NCBI GenBank assembly: GCA_033239125.1 | Contig: BSWB01000005.1 | Span: 20,885,447-20,949,446, forward strand | Length of the DNA stretch: 64,000 nt | Direction of reading: 5' to 3' | Origin: Fagopyrum homotropicum | Lineage: Eukaryota > Streptophyta > Magnoliopsida > Caryophyllales > Polygonaceae | Shown: one piece after another, positions 1-10,403 of the stretch | Numbering within the stretch: position 1 is the stretch's first letter | Layout of the letters: the number at the start of each line of letters is the position of its first letter | Notes under the pieces: model-generated | Databases searched by the model: none | What the model was told of the DNA's origin: nothing | The model's input: only the letters and a program-made list of their open reading frames with translations | Translations under genes and position numbers: made by a program

Positions 1-1
1 T

Positions 2-172
2 CCACTCCCATACATTTTTGCTCTAGAATTCCCTCAAAAAATTATTCAACAAATGGCCCTGAAAAGCATTGAGGTTCTTGACATATTGAGATTTGATACA
101 CTGCGTTATAAGTCTCCGTTGGATCCATTAAATGGTGCCATTGGGGTTTGCAGACCAGATTTGGTTCTATAA
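2..172 (+). pseudogene. Coding-like 3' exon fragment, product not recognised
   Basis: An open frame of 56 codons enters from the left edge and ends at a TAA at 170-172. Composition is protein-like (for example EFPQKIIQQMALKSIEVLDI) and unlike the AT-rich DNA that follows. I do not recognise the family. It could be the last exon of a gene lying to the left, or one of the captured gene pieces that fill 1-4983. No splice acceptor is visible because the window begins here. Confidence 0.25.
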
Positions 173-964
173 GCACCAAGCTTCATTACTTTTAGAATGA
201 AGACCTTATAATTAAAATTATTCTTCAATTTGAATGTTGTTTAAAAATTCTCCTGGATTCCTAGGAGTGTTAACAGTAGACTTGTAGTCCTTAATAAAGC
301 TGTAGTTGGAGACAAGGTACATCCTTGTTTAAGAATTTTACAAACATTAACATTTTAATAGATAGATATCTAATAATAAATTGACTAAATAAAAATTAAT
401 TTAACTCGAAATAAAAAAATACCTTCAACTTACAAAGGGCTAATATCGAAACTCTAAATCTGATCTTTCAAAAACCTTAATCGTTTATGAACATTAATAG
501 AATGTTATTCATATAAATTAGAAAAATAACCTAAAATAACAACCTTCAACCCAAAATAATATCAACTTTAAAAATTACTAGGAGCATTAGAAATTATTAA
601 CATATTTACCGAAAACAAATGCATGATGTAAAAATCTTTGCTTGCTATTTAAATTTTATTTCAAAACCAATGCATGATGTAAAAATAGCTTATAACTAAT
701 CAAATAACCTTACACAAAAATGAAAAGCAGAGAAGCTACTAAAGATTTAACAAGCCACATCAGAAAGTGCCCACTGACCACAACTTGTGCACAGATCCAT
801 AATCAATATTGTAAATCACCATTGAATTCTAAGTTTAGTAAATTGTCATAACTACACTCGATATAAATCTCGAGCAGTTTCGAATATAAAAACACAAAGA
901 CAAAAGAACATATTCAAACTTGTATTACAGGGATATCAAGAGTACCAAGAAGATAGAAAATTAC
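173..964. other. AT-rich non-coding stretch, no gene seen
   Basis: AT-rich DNA with stops in every frame. A short phrase at about 751-770 (ACAAGCCACATCAGAAAGTG) recurs at about 1790-1809, so parts of this block are locally duplicated. I see no conserved gene, promoter or RNA. Confidence 0.4.
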
Positions 965-1063
965 CTCTTGGATCAAGTTGCAGCTTTCCACTTGCTTCTA
1001 TACCAATGCTCAAGCACGAATTGCCACCCTCTTCAGTGTCCACAGTCGGTTTCAAGCAAACAT
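965..1063 (-). pseudogene. Exon-like fragment, product not recognised
   Basis: On the minus strand an open stretch (includes TVDTEEGGNSCLSIGIEASG) runs into a good donor, AAGAG|GTAATTTT, at 965/964; upstream TTTAG is a possible acceptor. I do not recognise the protein. A diverged copy of the same DNA lies at 4672-4795 on the same strand, also followed by a donor-like AG|GTAAAG. This is consistent with gene pieces copied and rearranged in this block. Confidence 0.3.
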
Positions 1064-1573
1064 TTAAAACCTAAACCTCAAATAAAGATAGAAAATTAAT
1101 CTTCGGTCCTCCCAACATATGCTCGCTAACTAGTTTGTCACAATCTAAGAACTTCCTTTTTCCAAATGGCCATAGATAATAATTGTAGGCTTGCATCTTA
1201 GTCCTTTACAATCAGTATCCTTACGGCACTTCATAATCAAAAACTTTGCTGAAACTTTTCATTAAATTACAAACAAAGTCAAAAGATAAAAGGAATTTTT
1301 AAAATTTTTCTACAAAAAAAAAAGAAGAGATATCAGTGGCTGTATACATTATCATATCAACCTATTATTTCAAATTTTCATTTCTCCTTTGATTAGAATA
1401 ATGTCAGTGGAAGCAGAAGTATAATAATTGCTTAATCTCAACATAGCAACACTTGAATAATTCAAATTTCACGGTCACAATATCTAGCCATATAAACTCA
1501 CTGAGTTTATACTACAGTAAAATGGAACAAAAAAGTATTGTGACAAATAGATTTATAATAAGAAACTACTTAC

Positions 1574-1681
1574 ATCATCAACTAGTAGTGTCTTGACAAA
1601 ATGTCGACGAAGATGCTGATAATCAAAACTGTTTGTGAACAAACTGAGTACTTCTGGAGAACAAATGTCGATATAGCAATC
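1574..1681 (-). pseudogene. Single exon of translation initiation factor eIF2B epsilon
   Basis: A 108-bp, 36-codon minus-strand exon is framed by a perfect acceptor (TTGTAG|GATTGC) and donor (GATGAT|GTAAGT). It encodes DCYIDICSPEVLSLFTNSFD followed by YQHLRRHFVKTLLVDD. This matches the well-known segment of eIF2B-epsilon, the catalytic guanine-nucleotide exchange subunit of eIF2B; the human protein has ICSPQVAQLFTDNFDYQ at this place. The exons that should follow (IMGYKIFTHEI region) and precede it are not found on this strand nearby, so this looks like one captured exon with pieces of its introns and not a working gene. Reading frame and splice sites are intact, which suggests recent capture or weak decay. 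Confidence 0.75.
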
Positions 1682-1891
1682 CTACAAGAAGCACTAGGCA
1701 CATTAGGAAAATTCATACGGCAATGAAAACTTTACCGTCTTCAAATTCAGAGTACACTTATAAGCTAAACATTTTCTGTCAACTTTCACAAGCCACATCA
1801 GAAAGTGTCATCTTATTGTCTGTTAACTACGGCAAAGGCATTGTAACCAAATGAAATTTGAAACCATATGAACACATCTCCAAAGAAATAG

Positions 1892-2125
1892 CCAAAACAT
1901 TCTCAGAAGCACAAATTAAAACAAAAAGAAAGCCAACTAGGAGAAGCTTCGAGTCTGACTAGCAGCATTAGGGAGCTGGGAAATAACAACTTATATGAAG
2001 TTGAGAAGAATGTAGGAGTCGATGAGCAACCTAATACAGAAGTTGATAGTGGTTTAGATAGCGGTGGATCAACAAATTCAGGAAAGCGCACATACAAAGC
2101 AGCGTTACGATGTAGAATTATACAG
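1892..2125 (+). pseudogene. Coding-like fragment, product not recognised
   Basis: A 78-codon open stretch lies between a TAG at 1889-1891 and a TAG at 2126-2128. The protein is hydrophilic and plant-like (GVDEQPNTEVDSGLDSGGST). An acceptor-like CTCAG precedes it at about 1905. I do not recognise it, and an open frame of this length can occur by chance, so this is a weak call. Confidence 0.2.
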
Positions 2126-2273
2126 TAGAGATTCAACACTTTTGTGCAAGTATAAATTCCAACAAGAGTGCCTTGCTAAGCTGCTCATATTGACATGAAC
2201 ATAAATCCAATTACTGAAGCAAGTAGATGACAAAAACTAGAAAAGGAAAAAAAATATTGGCCTCACAAATTAC

Positions 2274-2388
2274 AATATAGTGATCATGAATTTTATGTCC
2301 CAAAACAACACGAACAATTTTGTTCGTTTCAGGAGTTCTCTTCACATATAGGAACTTCAAATAGTTTCCAGCAAAATTCATGGCATAG
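2274..2388 (-). pseudogene. Exon-like fragment, product not recognised
   Basis: A minus-strand open stretch starts right after an acceptor (CTCTGTAG|CTATGCC) and ends at a donor (TATATT|GTAATT). It encodes YAMNFAGNYLKFLYVKRTPE then a basic TNKIVRVVLGHKIHDHYI. Splice signals and composition look like a real exon. I do not recognise the family. No neighbouring exon of the same gene is apparent. Confidence 0.3.
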
Positions 2389-2462
2389 CTACAGAGAAAC
2401 AAGTAATAATTAATAACGATTCATGCCGTTGTAATTTTAAATAATATTGAGAACTTATAGAG

Positions 2463-2714
2463 ATGCCTGAATCTCCCGAGGATTTCACCAAACATGATTT
2501 GGAAGCTGCTACTTCTATCAGTGGGAACAGTGAATACGTGGGCCTTGTCACATTGAATTTGACTAAGTTATCTCAAGCTGATGGGGTGCAATCACGTGAT
2601 GTAGCAAGATTAAGATCTTTGCTTTGGTGGATAAAAGCTTTGATAGTCTGCTGCATTATTGGGCTACTTCTTCTTATATTTATAAAATGGGGAGTGCCAT
2701 TTCTTTTTGAAAAG
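2463..2714 (+). pseudogene. Exon 1 of a SNARE-associated Golgi (TVP38/TMEM64-type) membrane protein
   Basis: The exon starts at an ATG and encodes 84 residues in phase 0 up to a donor, GAAAAG|GTATCA. The first 50 residues are polar. Residues about 51-84 read LRSLLWWIKALI...IKWGVPFLFEK, a membrane helix followed by the KWGVPFLFEK segment typical of plant members of the DedA/TVP38 family, which are lipid-scramblase-like membrane proteins. The family normally continues with the conserved FxPSGPSMWLAGMIFG region in exon 2. That is not found before the element at 4989, nor just after it at 16821, so I call a truncated or captured gene. A continuation outside the window cannot be excluded. Confidence 0.6.
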
Positions 2715-3361
2715 GTATCACTTTATTTACTTATCTCTTGTCACTTTAAAGCTGGCTTCACTTTAAATCCAGAATGTAATTCTTTCCTCGAGAAATTACT
2801 AGACATTATCAGGACTGTAAGCTTGTTGGAGCTTCATCATATAATTTGCATCTGCATCACCTTAGTTATTTTTCTTTCTTTCTTATTTGATACTAAAATT
2901 GAGGCAAGCAAGCTAGGATTGACTTTGATCTCCAAGACATGCTTTTGTACCTTATCTGTCCTTGATTGTCATGGGATCGAAGTTATCTATAGTCTCACAC
3001 GAGTCCATGCTCCTTGGAAATGCTGCAAAGTAGAAGTGATTGTTTAAGTGGAAATTGATATTAAATATCAAATATTCATCTTGTCTAAGATCACAGATGT
3101 ATGTGCTAAATATCAATTTATCTAGAAATAGAGAGTGCTTGTATGAGGCTCTGCTTTGCATTGTCGTCTCCTTTTAATATTGAATCTCAATTATCAAAAA
3201 TAATTACATTTTAATGTTAGAGAGATACTCATAACCAATATCCATCAAACTCAAGGGGAGTATGCTTTGTGAAAATCAAAATATTCAAAGATAATGCAAA
3301 AAATGAGGCAACCGGTTTGGGGATTCAGTTGAGTTACTGTGAAGAGTAGAATCCCCTCCAG
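2715..3361 (+). other. Intron-like sequence after the TVP38-type exon
   Basis: T-rich on the plus strand with stops in all frames, as expected for intron 1 of the preceding exon. An acceptor-like CTCCAG closes it at 3361. I see no independent gene. Confidence 0.3.
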
Positions 3362-3914
3362 AGTTCAACTTTAATTGCTAATCAAGAGTATAGTGTTTCA
3401 AAGGATGGCTCTAGTTTGCATAGATTATCGGCTGCTTCAAAGAACTCAAATTTCAGAGCTAGTAAATATATTTCTAAGACAACCTCACCAAAGACTAAAA
3501 GAGAAATTAATTACAAAACTGCTAAGTCACCAGTTGGACAAAAGCATCATTGTGAATCTGGATCAAATTTAATGGATAAGAGCGAGTTGGATAGTCCATT
3601 AAAGAATGAAAATCCATATGAGAAATCTCACCTTCAGGATAATCAGGTTAGTAGTGATATAAAGCTACTCAATCCACATCTCTTGCACGAGTTAATCAAT
3701 GAAGATAAAGTTGACATTGAGTACCCAGAAGAGAAATCTCACTTTGAGGCTAATCAGGTTAGCAGTGATTAGAAGCTGACCGCAGTGGATGTCTGAAGAA
3801 GTGGGTAATGCAGTTAAAGACGAGGGTTTTGTGGATGGAGGACACGAACCAAAACCTACTGTGAAGAATGACCCAGAATGCTATGATAACTTATCAGCAA
3901 AATGTATTTGCTGA
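3362..3914 (+). pseudogene. Hydrophilic gene fragment with an internal 111-bp repeat and a frameshift
   Basis: Open from a possible acceptor (CTCCAG at 3361) to a TAG at 3770-3772. A second frame, 3795-3914, continues the same kind of protein to a TGA, so one frameshift and one stop are implied. The protein is Ser/Lys/Asn-rich. Two copies of a unit (EKSHLQDNQVSSD and EKSHFEANQVSSD) start 111 bp apart at about 3618 and 3729. I do not recognise the family. It may be a far exon of the gene starting at 2463 or an unrelated fragment. Confidence 0.35.
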
Positions 3915-4983
3915 ACAGAACGTGATTGGGTTGATTGCATATGTGGATGTTGTTGGCAATATGAGTGGATTATGTGATAAAATTATGATAATGTGTTTCC
4001 AAAACATCACATTATCAGATAAAGGACTAATGAATAAATAATGATATATATGGACAAAAATTTGTTTCATTTGATATCTTTCAGTTTCCTTTGATGAATA
4101 GAAAAAATGAGAGATATGCTTAGAAGTTTTAGTATTGTTGAGGGACCTAGCTGCAAATCAGCCGTGATATGTTTGATACTTGAGCAGATATGTCAATGCC
4201 ATAGTTCTTCACTGGTGTGACCATTAAGTCTTCCACCTACTGCTTTACCATTCCATAACGTACACAAGAATTCCATCCTACAGAATAGCTAAAACCAAAC
4301 ACCAAATCTGCTTACTGTCAACAACGTGGAACGGCTTCATTAGTAATTTAAAAGAATTCAACTTCAAAATTTCATAACCGAAGCCAACTATTATGTATAT
4401 AAATTTCTTCTCTCATAATTTTGGGCTTGTCTAGACTCTGTATGTACAAAAGCAAACAAATGACCAAAATTTTCAAAGTAAAACTCCAAACGAGAGCTAA
4501 AAAGAAACAAATTAATGTTAAACAAAAAAGAGATTAGATTAGAAACGGATGATTCTTCAAAGATCAATTCAAGAAGCAGTTCAATAAGCTCTGATAGGCA
4601 TACATTGTACATAGAAAACAATAGAAGCCTAGGGTAGACAAAAATGCAAGCCATCCAATTCAGAGCATATGAAGACTTTACCTCTGATTTATGAAACTTC
4701 AATGACCAGTTCAAGCACGAATCCGCCACCCACTTCAGTGTCCACAGTTTCAATCAAAAAATTGAAACCCAAACCTCAAACAAAGATTTGTGTGGACAGT
4801 TGTTAGACTCGAAAGGATCTATTAGCACATGAAGTGAAAAGATGGAGATAAACTTACCTTAGATTAAGATTCTTCAAGGAGCAATTGATCGAAGTCTTTC
4901 TAAGCCCCCAACGAATTGATCGAATGAACCCTAGATTTCGACAATGATAGATGAAAAAAGGGGCTAGGGCGCGCAGGGGAAAA
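3915..4983 (-). other. Non-coding block with a diverged repeat and leader-like sequence
   Basis: At 4672-4795 lies a diverged minus-strand copy of the exon-like piece at 965-1063. At about 4857-4970 the minus strand resembles a plant 5' leader: it contains CTAGGGTT and ends in a strong donor, CTAAG|GTAAGTTT. No open frame joins these. The block is cut at 4984 by the insertion of element A1. Confidence 0.25.
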
Positions 4984-4988
4984 GCAAG
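4984..4988. repeat. Target-site duplication of A1, left copy (GCAAG)
   Basis: GCAAG directly precedes the TG of the left LTR. The same five bases follow the CA of the right LTR at 16816-16820. A 5-bp duplication is usual for gypsy elements, so both ends of A1 are original. Confidence 0.95.
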
Positions 4989-5331
4989 TGTTCGCTCCAA
5001 ACGGTGTGTGCAAGCTTTAAATTTATAACCCTAAACGTAAGCTTAAAACAAGGATGCGAACCCGCAGTGTACGGGTCAATCGTAGTAAAAGCAAGGAATT
5101 CCAGGGGTCGATCACAGGGACTTAGTGAAACAAAGTCCAGTTACGGTATGCTTATTTAAATACTAACCACAAAGGCAATTAACACAATCAAAGATGAATA
5201 AGAAGTCAAATAAAGCAAACATGTAATTCTAGGGATTAAAGCATCTAGTTGTGGTTCCAACTCAAGATCTAAAGATAAGCGGACAAAGCTGAGGTTTTTG
5301 CATGGGGAAGGTGTTACTAAAGTGGAATAGA

Positions 5332-5591
5332 TTACCGGGTAAGTCTCACTACTCACTAATCCCAAACCGTAACTCCTATTACCGGGTAAGTCTCAAGGAA
5401 TCAAGATAAAGAACTATAATCACAAACTAACACACCATCTAAGGGAATAGAATCAACCTTTACCGGGTAAGTCTCAGGCTAACTCACAAAGATGGGATGG
5501 AAGCACACTCAAACCCCAATAAAGGATAAACCTTTATTACCTACACTTATGATCGTTGGTACAAAAACTAAGGAATTACCGGGTAAGTCTC
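5332..5591 (-). promoter_or_regulatory. Array of four TTACCGGGTAAGTCTC motifs in the A1 left LTR
   Basis: Copies start at 5332, 5379, 5460 and 5576 and are identical over 16 bp, while the DNA between them differs. The 11-bp part TTACCGGGTAA is a dyad with one central base. On the sense strand it reads GAGACTTACCCGGTAA and lies downstream of the TATA box, so it is probably in the transcribed leader. Confidence 0.8.
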
Positions 5592-5681
5592 ATCCTAAGC
5601 TTGCATTGGACCAGGAAAGGTGTAATAAGAATAGGATTTAGCAAACTCTAACACTTAACTCTCAGTTTCGGATCAAATAAG

Positions 5682-5744
5682 TCACCTCGGTCAGCCAAAT
5701 TCCACCCCGGCCGAGATGTTCATCGACTGAACGAGATGCTTAGG
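5682..5744 (-). repeat. Family-specific dyad cluster, leader position, A1 left LTR
   Basis: Three related sites lie in 63 bp: CACCTCGGTCAGCC, CCCCGGCCGAGATG and CATCGACTGAACGAGATG. They are decayed forms of the A1/A3 palindrome ACCTCG(GT)CGAGGT. Confidence 0.6.
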
Positions 5745-6373
5745 GTTAAGCTTAAAGACTCAAACTTTCAGGGTCCTACTGGAATCTAAGATTATTCTAT
5801 CATTGTTTTTCCCACAACCTTCAGCCAATCACCCTAGAATCACACAAGGAAATTAGCCACTCATCATCATCGTTAAAGTATTAATCAAATATATGGGAAG
5901 AAGGTGAATATTTGAACAAGAAGAATTTAATGGAAAGACTTCAATAACTGAATCAAATATCACAATAAAAGCGTTCCTTGCATAGCAATCCAACAAGACA
6001 AGACAACAAGGAGGGGAATCTAAGATAATCTTACAAAAACCCTTCAAAAAGCTATAAAAGCTATGATCTTCAATCTTCCTTCAACCTTCAAAAAGGTTCT
6101 TCAAATCTCCCAACTAGAGTATGGCTGCTGCTGCGTATAAACCCTTATCGATGGTATAGCATGATCCTGGATTTGTGGAAATCCAACCCTTTTTATAGGA
6201 AAATAACCCTCCAAAGATAAAATATCTTAGGAAGATCTCTTCCCATAAAAATAGGTAAAATATATGATCTAGCATATCTTCTTCCTTCCAGGAGCCAAGC
6301 CCAAAAATATAAGATCACTTTCCAAATATAAAAGATCTCAACCAAGAATAAAATATTCTCGCCGCGTCCTAGG

Positions 6374-6448
6374 TATTCGCCTCGGTCGAATCGGCTTCTC
6401 TGGATCACCTCGGTCGAGATGAATCTGTAGTCAACCGAGGTGAGTCAC
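6374..6448 (-). repeat. Family-specific dyad cluster, U3 position, A1 left LTR
   Basis: Half-site CGCCTCGGTCGA, central palindrome CACCTCGGTCGAGATG and inverted half-site TCAACCGAGGTGA are arranged as an outer inverted repeat around a central one. The right LTR has the same cluster at 16439-16513. Confidence 0.7.
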
Positions 6449-6750
6449 AATTGAATGTGAAATCTCTCAAAACTGGTCCAAAGTGAGTCTTTAATCCATG
6501 GCTATGCTTCCTAGATGGTTCCTTATGTTCCTCAATGTAGCTCCAATGACTCCATAGCTTCTTTTGCTCCTTTTTTATGCAAAACGTGTCATTTTACCTA
6601 CGATTACAACAAAACTAGGTGTAGACCTCGATTCTCGCAAAGGTAGATGAAATGGTAATATAATCACATAATATACATACAAACATGCAGATTATTGAAG
6701 ATAAAACGTCCAAACAAACCCCAAAATATAGACTATAATTCATGCTATCA

Positions 6751-6789
6751 AAATACCCCATACTTAGCCCTTGCTTGTCCCTAAGCAAG
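6751..6789 (-). promoter_or_regulatory. A1 polypurine tract and adjoining hairpin
   Basis: Sense strand: the PPT AAGTATGGGGTATTT abuts the LTR. It is preceded 19 nt upstream by a hairpin, stem CTTGCTT/AAGCAAG with loop AGGGAC, at 6770-6789. The same arrangement with different stem sequence is seen in A2 and A4. Confidence 0.75.
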
Positions 6790-7847
6790 TTCCGCATATA
6801 GAAGACAAGATAGAATGGATTATAAGTCATGAAAATCAATGAAAAGTCTTTCAAAAACATTTTTATGGTGTGCAACAATCATAGATCACTCTAAGAGAAT
6901 ACTTCATGGAATTTAAAATCAAAATATGATCAAAACATTTTATAAATATAGAAAAGTTGTTCATCTTTGCATAAAATCATAGAATGCATAATAAGTCACA
7001 ATTATCAAAATTAATCATGTATAATCCAGTTTAAACCACCAAGTCAATCAACAAGCTCAAGGTCTCAAGGGCTTCCCAAAAGAAAGGTCAAGAAACGTGT
7101 AGGGTAGGGATGTATGTAAGGTAATGTGGTGCTAGAATCCGGGAAAAGGATGAACTTCACTTTCACTTCGACTTGCAACATCTTCCACCAATAAGCTTTG
7201 CTTATTTCACACTTTTCCTTTTTACTTTACTTTTTGGGATGCATGGACAGAGGTGCACAATAACCGAAGCCTAGGAAATCCGCAATCATCAATTTCTTGA
7301 GGTGCATCAAACCCTTGATGCACATACTATGACCCGTTAGGAATATCGCTCAATCCGACTTTGGCAAGACACAAACACCCGGCTATGTGAATGGTGCCGA
7401 GTTACTCATCTTCATGATTGACTTCCCCAAACCTATTATTACTTTCTAACACTTTCACTTCCAGCCAACTTCTCAACTTTAACTTTACTTGCTTTCACCA
7501 CTTCGCTTGCTTCCAAATTCCCGGATAGGTAAGGGAGGCAAAATGTATATGAGGGGCTAAGCATGATTAAGAAGAAAAAGAGAGAAGAATGAATTGCCTT
7601 GGTCTTTCCAGGAAGAAAGTGAGAGAACTCTTAATGTGGTGTCAACCTTCAAATTCATCATCATTTAGACAAAAACAAAGTATTAAACATGCCAATAATT
7701 TCAAACAAAGCATTTAGCAACTTAAACATATTATAAAACCTTTCAAACACATAAAGAATTTAAAACCAGTCAGTAAGCAAGATCTTCACTGAGATCATGT
7801 CCAGATAAGAAGCACAAAAATAGTTTTCAAAAACTCTCAGTCAACCC

Positions 7848-7920
7848 ACCTCGGTCGAGGTGTTCTTAGGTCAACCGAGGTGAAACGCCTCGTTTGGCCA
7901 GAACTCCACCGGTCGAGGTC
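7848..7920 (-). repeat. Dyad cluster in the A1 3' region
   Basis: Contains CACCTCGGTCGAGGTG, GGTCAACCGAGGTG and CCACCGGTCGAGGTC. A3 has the equivalent cluster at 36234-36304. Confidence 0.6.
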
Positions 7921-8091
7921 AAAATTTTTTTTTTTAAAACTAGTTTTCTTTCAGTTTCGACGTTTTTCTCAATCAAATAACCTGTAAGTATGCATGCAAT
8001 CTCAGATAAACATGTAGAAGCAACTGAAGCATAAAATATCAAATATCCGATCAAGTGAGTCATACATCAAAGTCAAATAATACATCAAATA

Positions 8092-8117
8092 CCCCATACT
8101 TGGGACACACTGTCCCA
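8092..8117 (-). promoter_or_regulatory. Internal hairpin followed by a PPT-like site
   Basis: Sense strand: TGGGACA-GTG-TGTCCCA, a 7-bp stem with a 3-nt loop, runs straight into AAGTATGGGGTATTT, a copy of the PPT located 1.34 kb upstream of the real one. A3 (36050-36076) and A4 (45671-45695) have the same pair. A central PPT is one possibility. Confidence 0.55.
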
Positions 8118-8250
8118 GTGGGTCAAAATAAGTCTAAAGATAAGAGTACTCACCGGATAATAAGCTGAACTGCATAAAAATATAATAAAGAAAATCCTGC
8201 AGCTCTCAGTAGTCACGATCCGGTGGTGGTGGTGGTGGCACGTACGGATA

Positions 8251-9585
8251 CTAGGTTTGGTCGAACGGATAGCCCATGATGTGCTCGAACTGGATCTGGG
8301 CCATCATGTGCTGGTAGTGCTGCCGCTCCTGCATCTCGCGGATATCCAAAGACAAAGCAGCATATGAATCAATAACCTGATCCGTCAGGTCATCGATCCG
8401 TCTGTGAGCATCTGGATCTCTGTGTCGGCGTGTCCTACGCCTAGCAGGTCTCACTAGAGAAGTAGTAGGTGCAGGCTCAGTGTCCTCCTCATCCAGATCT
8501 ATGACTGGAGGTGCGCTCGTCCTTGTAGTATCTGTCCCTGTATCCATCGGGACTCCACCCTCTCTCTCATCAACTGTCTCCTCATCATCAGCCTCCTCCT
8601 CCTCAGCTGGGGCAGCTGCTCCCTCTCTGTAATCCTCCATCAGTGGAGCCCAAGCGGTCTGCCAATAGTGTGGGTCATAAACAGTGAACTGGGCAGACTA
8701 CCTGATCCCTTGTGGCGCAGTCAGCTCCCACGGTATAGCCACATATGGAGTAGTCAGACCTCGGGGAACGAGAATCCGTCGAGTGATCATCTCCTACAAT
8801 CCAAGCGGCTTGGCAGCCGCCACCATCGTACAAGCACTGAGATCAATGTCCTGATAGCTAGCTATATGGGTGACAAGCCCTCCGCAGCAGATGTCTCCCT
8901 TTGCCTTGGCCTTGATCTTGTGCAGATCCTCTGCCAACATCAAGCCAAAGTCTGGGAAACCCCCAATAACCATGCAGTATAAACTAAAAAGCTCTCCCTG
9001 TCGGATCTTCTAGGGCGTCTCAGTACGCGCCAGAAGTGTCTCGCTGAATATCCGGTGGGCTAACCTAAAGGCTAGGTGGAAGATGACCTTCTCCCTGGAA
9101 TCTCTAGGGCGCCATCTATCTGCATGCTCAACAATATGGGCAATCTGCCCCCAAAACTCCCTAGCTACTGATCGGGACGGGAAGTCAACAACAGTGGGCT
9201 TCGGAAAGCCAAAAATATCTCTCCAGTACTCAAGTGGCACTAAGAAGTTCCGGTTCATCAACCGGTACTTCACAGACTGCTCTGTGGGAAGGTAGGTGAA
9301 GGAGCTAACGAACTCTAGGGTCGGCTCCAAATAGGCTGGGGCTCGGATCTCAGTAAACTGATCCAGCCCAACTGTAGAAATCATCCTCCTAAGGTCTCCG
9401 TCGACCTGGAGGCAATCAATAGCAGACACGTCCAGGAAACGTGGTGCAATCACTGGACGGCCGGAAATACGCTCATAATCCACCCGGTGTCGCTCATGGA
9501 TCACCGGGCGGTAAGGTCGGGAAGAAGAGGAAGAAGGGGAAGGTGAGGATCTATCCCTAAGGGCGAGGCGTCGCTCAGAACTCAT
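8251..9585 (-). pseudogene. ATHILA ORF-1 / env-position protein, broken
   Basis: The frame opens at the ATG at 9585 (MSSERRLALRD) with a Ser/Arg-rich head. It has the block typical of the ATHILA ORF-1 family: FLDVSAIDCLQVDGDLRRM, then YLEPTLEFVSSFTYLP, then FLVPLEYWRDIFGFP. The family sits after pol, where retroviruses have env, but its function is unknown. The frame meets a TAG at about 9010, then continues as recognisable protein with two more stops, and resumes at 8640-8251 with an acidic and Arg-rich tail ending in MGYPFDQT. So there are three nonsense changes and no visible frameshift in the core. A dyad cluster overlaps the region just upstream of the start. Confidence 0.8.
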
Positions 9586-10403
9586 TTTCAACTCAGCTAC
9601 TGTCAGGTCACCTCGGTCGACTGACAACGCTCAAGAATCACCTCGGCCGAGGCACAGCTCGACTGGACCGAGGCGAAAAACTGGGTTCCAATTCCTTCTG
9701 AAAATTCAGTTCTTTTCCCCCAAAAATCACTACAATTGCTTCCTATGGGGTACTTAAGCTTTTCCTCAACAAATGCAGGGGCAACCAAAGCCCAAATCGA
9801 AGCGAAACGGAGAGGTTAGGGTTTCGGTTCGTTTTACCTTGTTTCGGCCGAATCGGTTCGATTTTCTACAGATCTGTACTTGCAACACGATCCTCTATCC
9901 TTCAATCGTAGTTTGGAGACAGAAATCTTCGAAAACGAGCAAGAAACGAAGGAGGCGAGGTGAACTGTCACCGCGGTCGAGGAGAAAGAGTAAAGCGAGG
10001 AGAGAGAAATCTTCCGCCTTTTATACCCTTTTCTGGACTGCTGTCACCTCGGTCGAGATGGTCTCGACTGGACCGAGGTGGTATGGACCGAGGTGGTTCT
10101 TCAAAAAACCCTAGTCGCCTCGGTTGCTCAAGAATCATCTCGGTTGAGGTGCTCTGATGGCAACCGAGATGCCTCAGTCAAACTCCGTCTTCTTAAATTC
10201 TCGAACTTCTGTCCTTCCAGTTATGCTCCTTCCTTAGATGTCTCTTGTTATCTGTCTAGAACGCCAAAAACAAAACAAAACAAAGCAAAGCAAAAAGCAA
10301 AAACTATCTAAGCTAGACTAGAAAACGGGAAAAGAAAGCAATACCTTGGGTTGCCTCCCAATAAGCGCTTGGTTTAAGGTCGCTAGCTGGACCATAATGC
10401 GTC
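9586..10403 (-). other. A1 spacer between pol and ORF-1, rich in dyad clusters
   Basis: Non-coding. Dyad clusters of the ACCTCGGTCGAGGT type occupy 9606-9678 and 9968-10172, at least eight sites in both orientations. The matching A3 segment, 35702-35910, has the same arrangement. The conserved hairpin at 10346-10361 lies at the pol end. Confidence 0.65.
10346..10361 (-). promoter_or_regulatory. Conserved hairpin downstream of pol
   Basis: Sense strand TTGGG-AGGCAA-CCCAA, 36 nt after the GCGACC that follows the pol stop. A3 has the identical hairpin at 35508-35523; A4 has AATGGG/CCCATT with the same loop at 46189-46206. The paired change argues for an RNA structure. Its role is unknown. Confidence 0.65.

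Larger units (their letters stand above)
4989..6750 (-). repeat. A1 3' LTR (left copy)
   Basis: It starts TGTTCGCTCC and ends CATGCTATCA on the plus strand. It matches 15054-16815 base for base in length, with only scattered substitutions visible (for example AAACGTAAG versus AGACGTAAG). It holds four TTACCGGGTAAGTCTC motifs and two dyad clusters. Confidence 0.95.
6790..8250 (-). other. A1 3' non-coding region
   Basis: About 1.4 kb between ORF-1 and the PPT with no coding potential. It is nevertheless similar over most of its length to A3 35937-37367, which lacks ORF-1. It contains one dyad cluster (7848-7920), an internal hairpin with a PPT-like site (8092-8117) and a GGT microsatellite at about 8221-8239. 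Confidence 0.6.

Noticed and set aside
2274..2388. Assigning this exon to eIF2B epsilon because of the nearby eIF2B epsilon exon
   Set aside because: The encoded sequence does not fit any part of that protein that I know, so the product is left unnamed.
4391..4753. 120-codon minus-strand open frame
   Set aside because: No ATG at its start, hydrophobic low-information protein, and it runs across a probable splice donor; only the DNA repeat to 965-1063 is supported.
5332..5591. Reading the TTACCGGGTAAGTCTC repeats as a CRISPR-like array or as splice donors (GGTAAGT)
   Set aside because: This is a eukaryotic LTR, spacers are unequal and not unique insertions, and on the sense strand the motif reads GAGACTTACC, which is not a donor.
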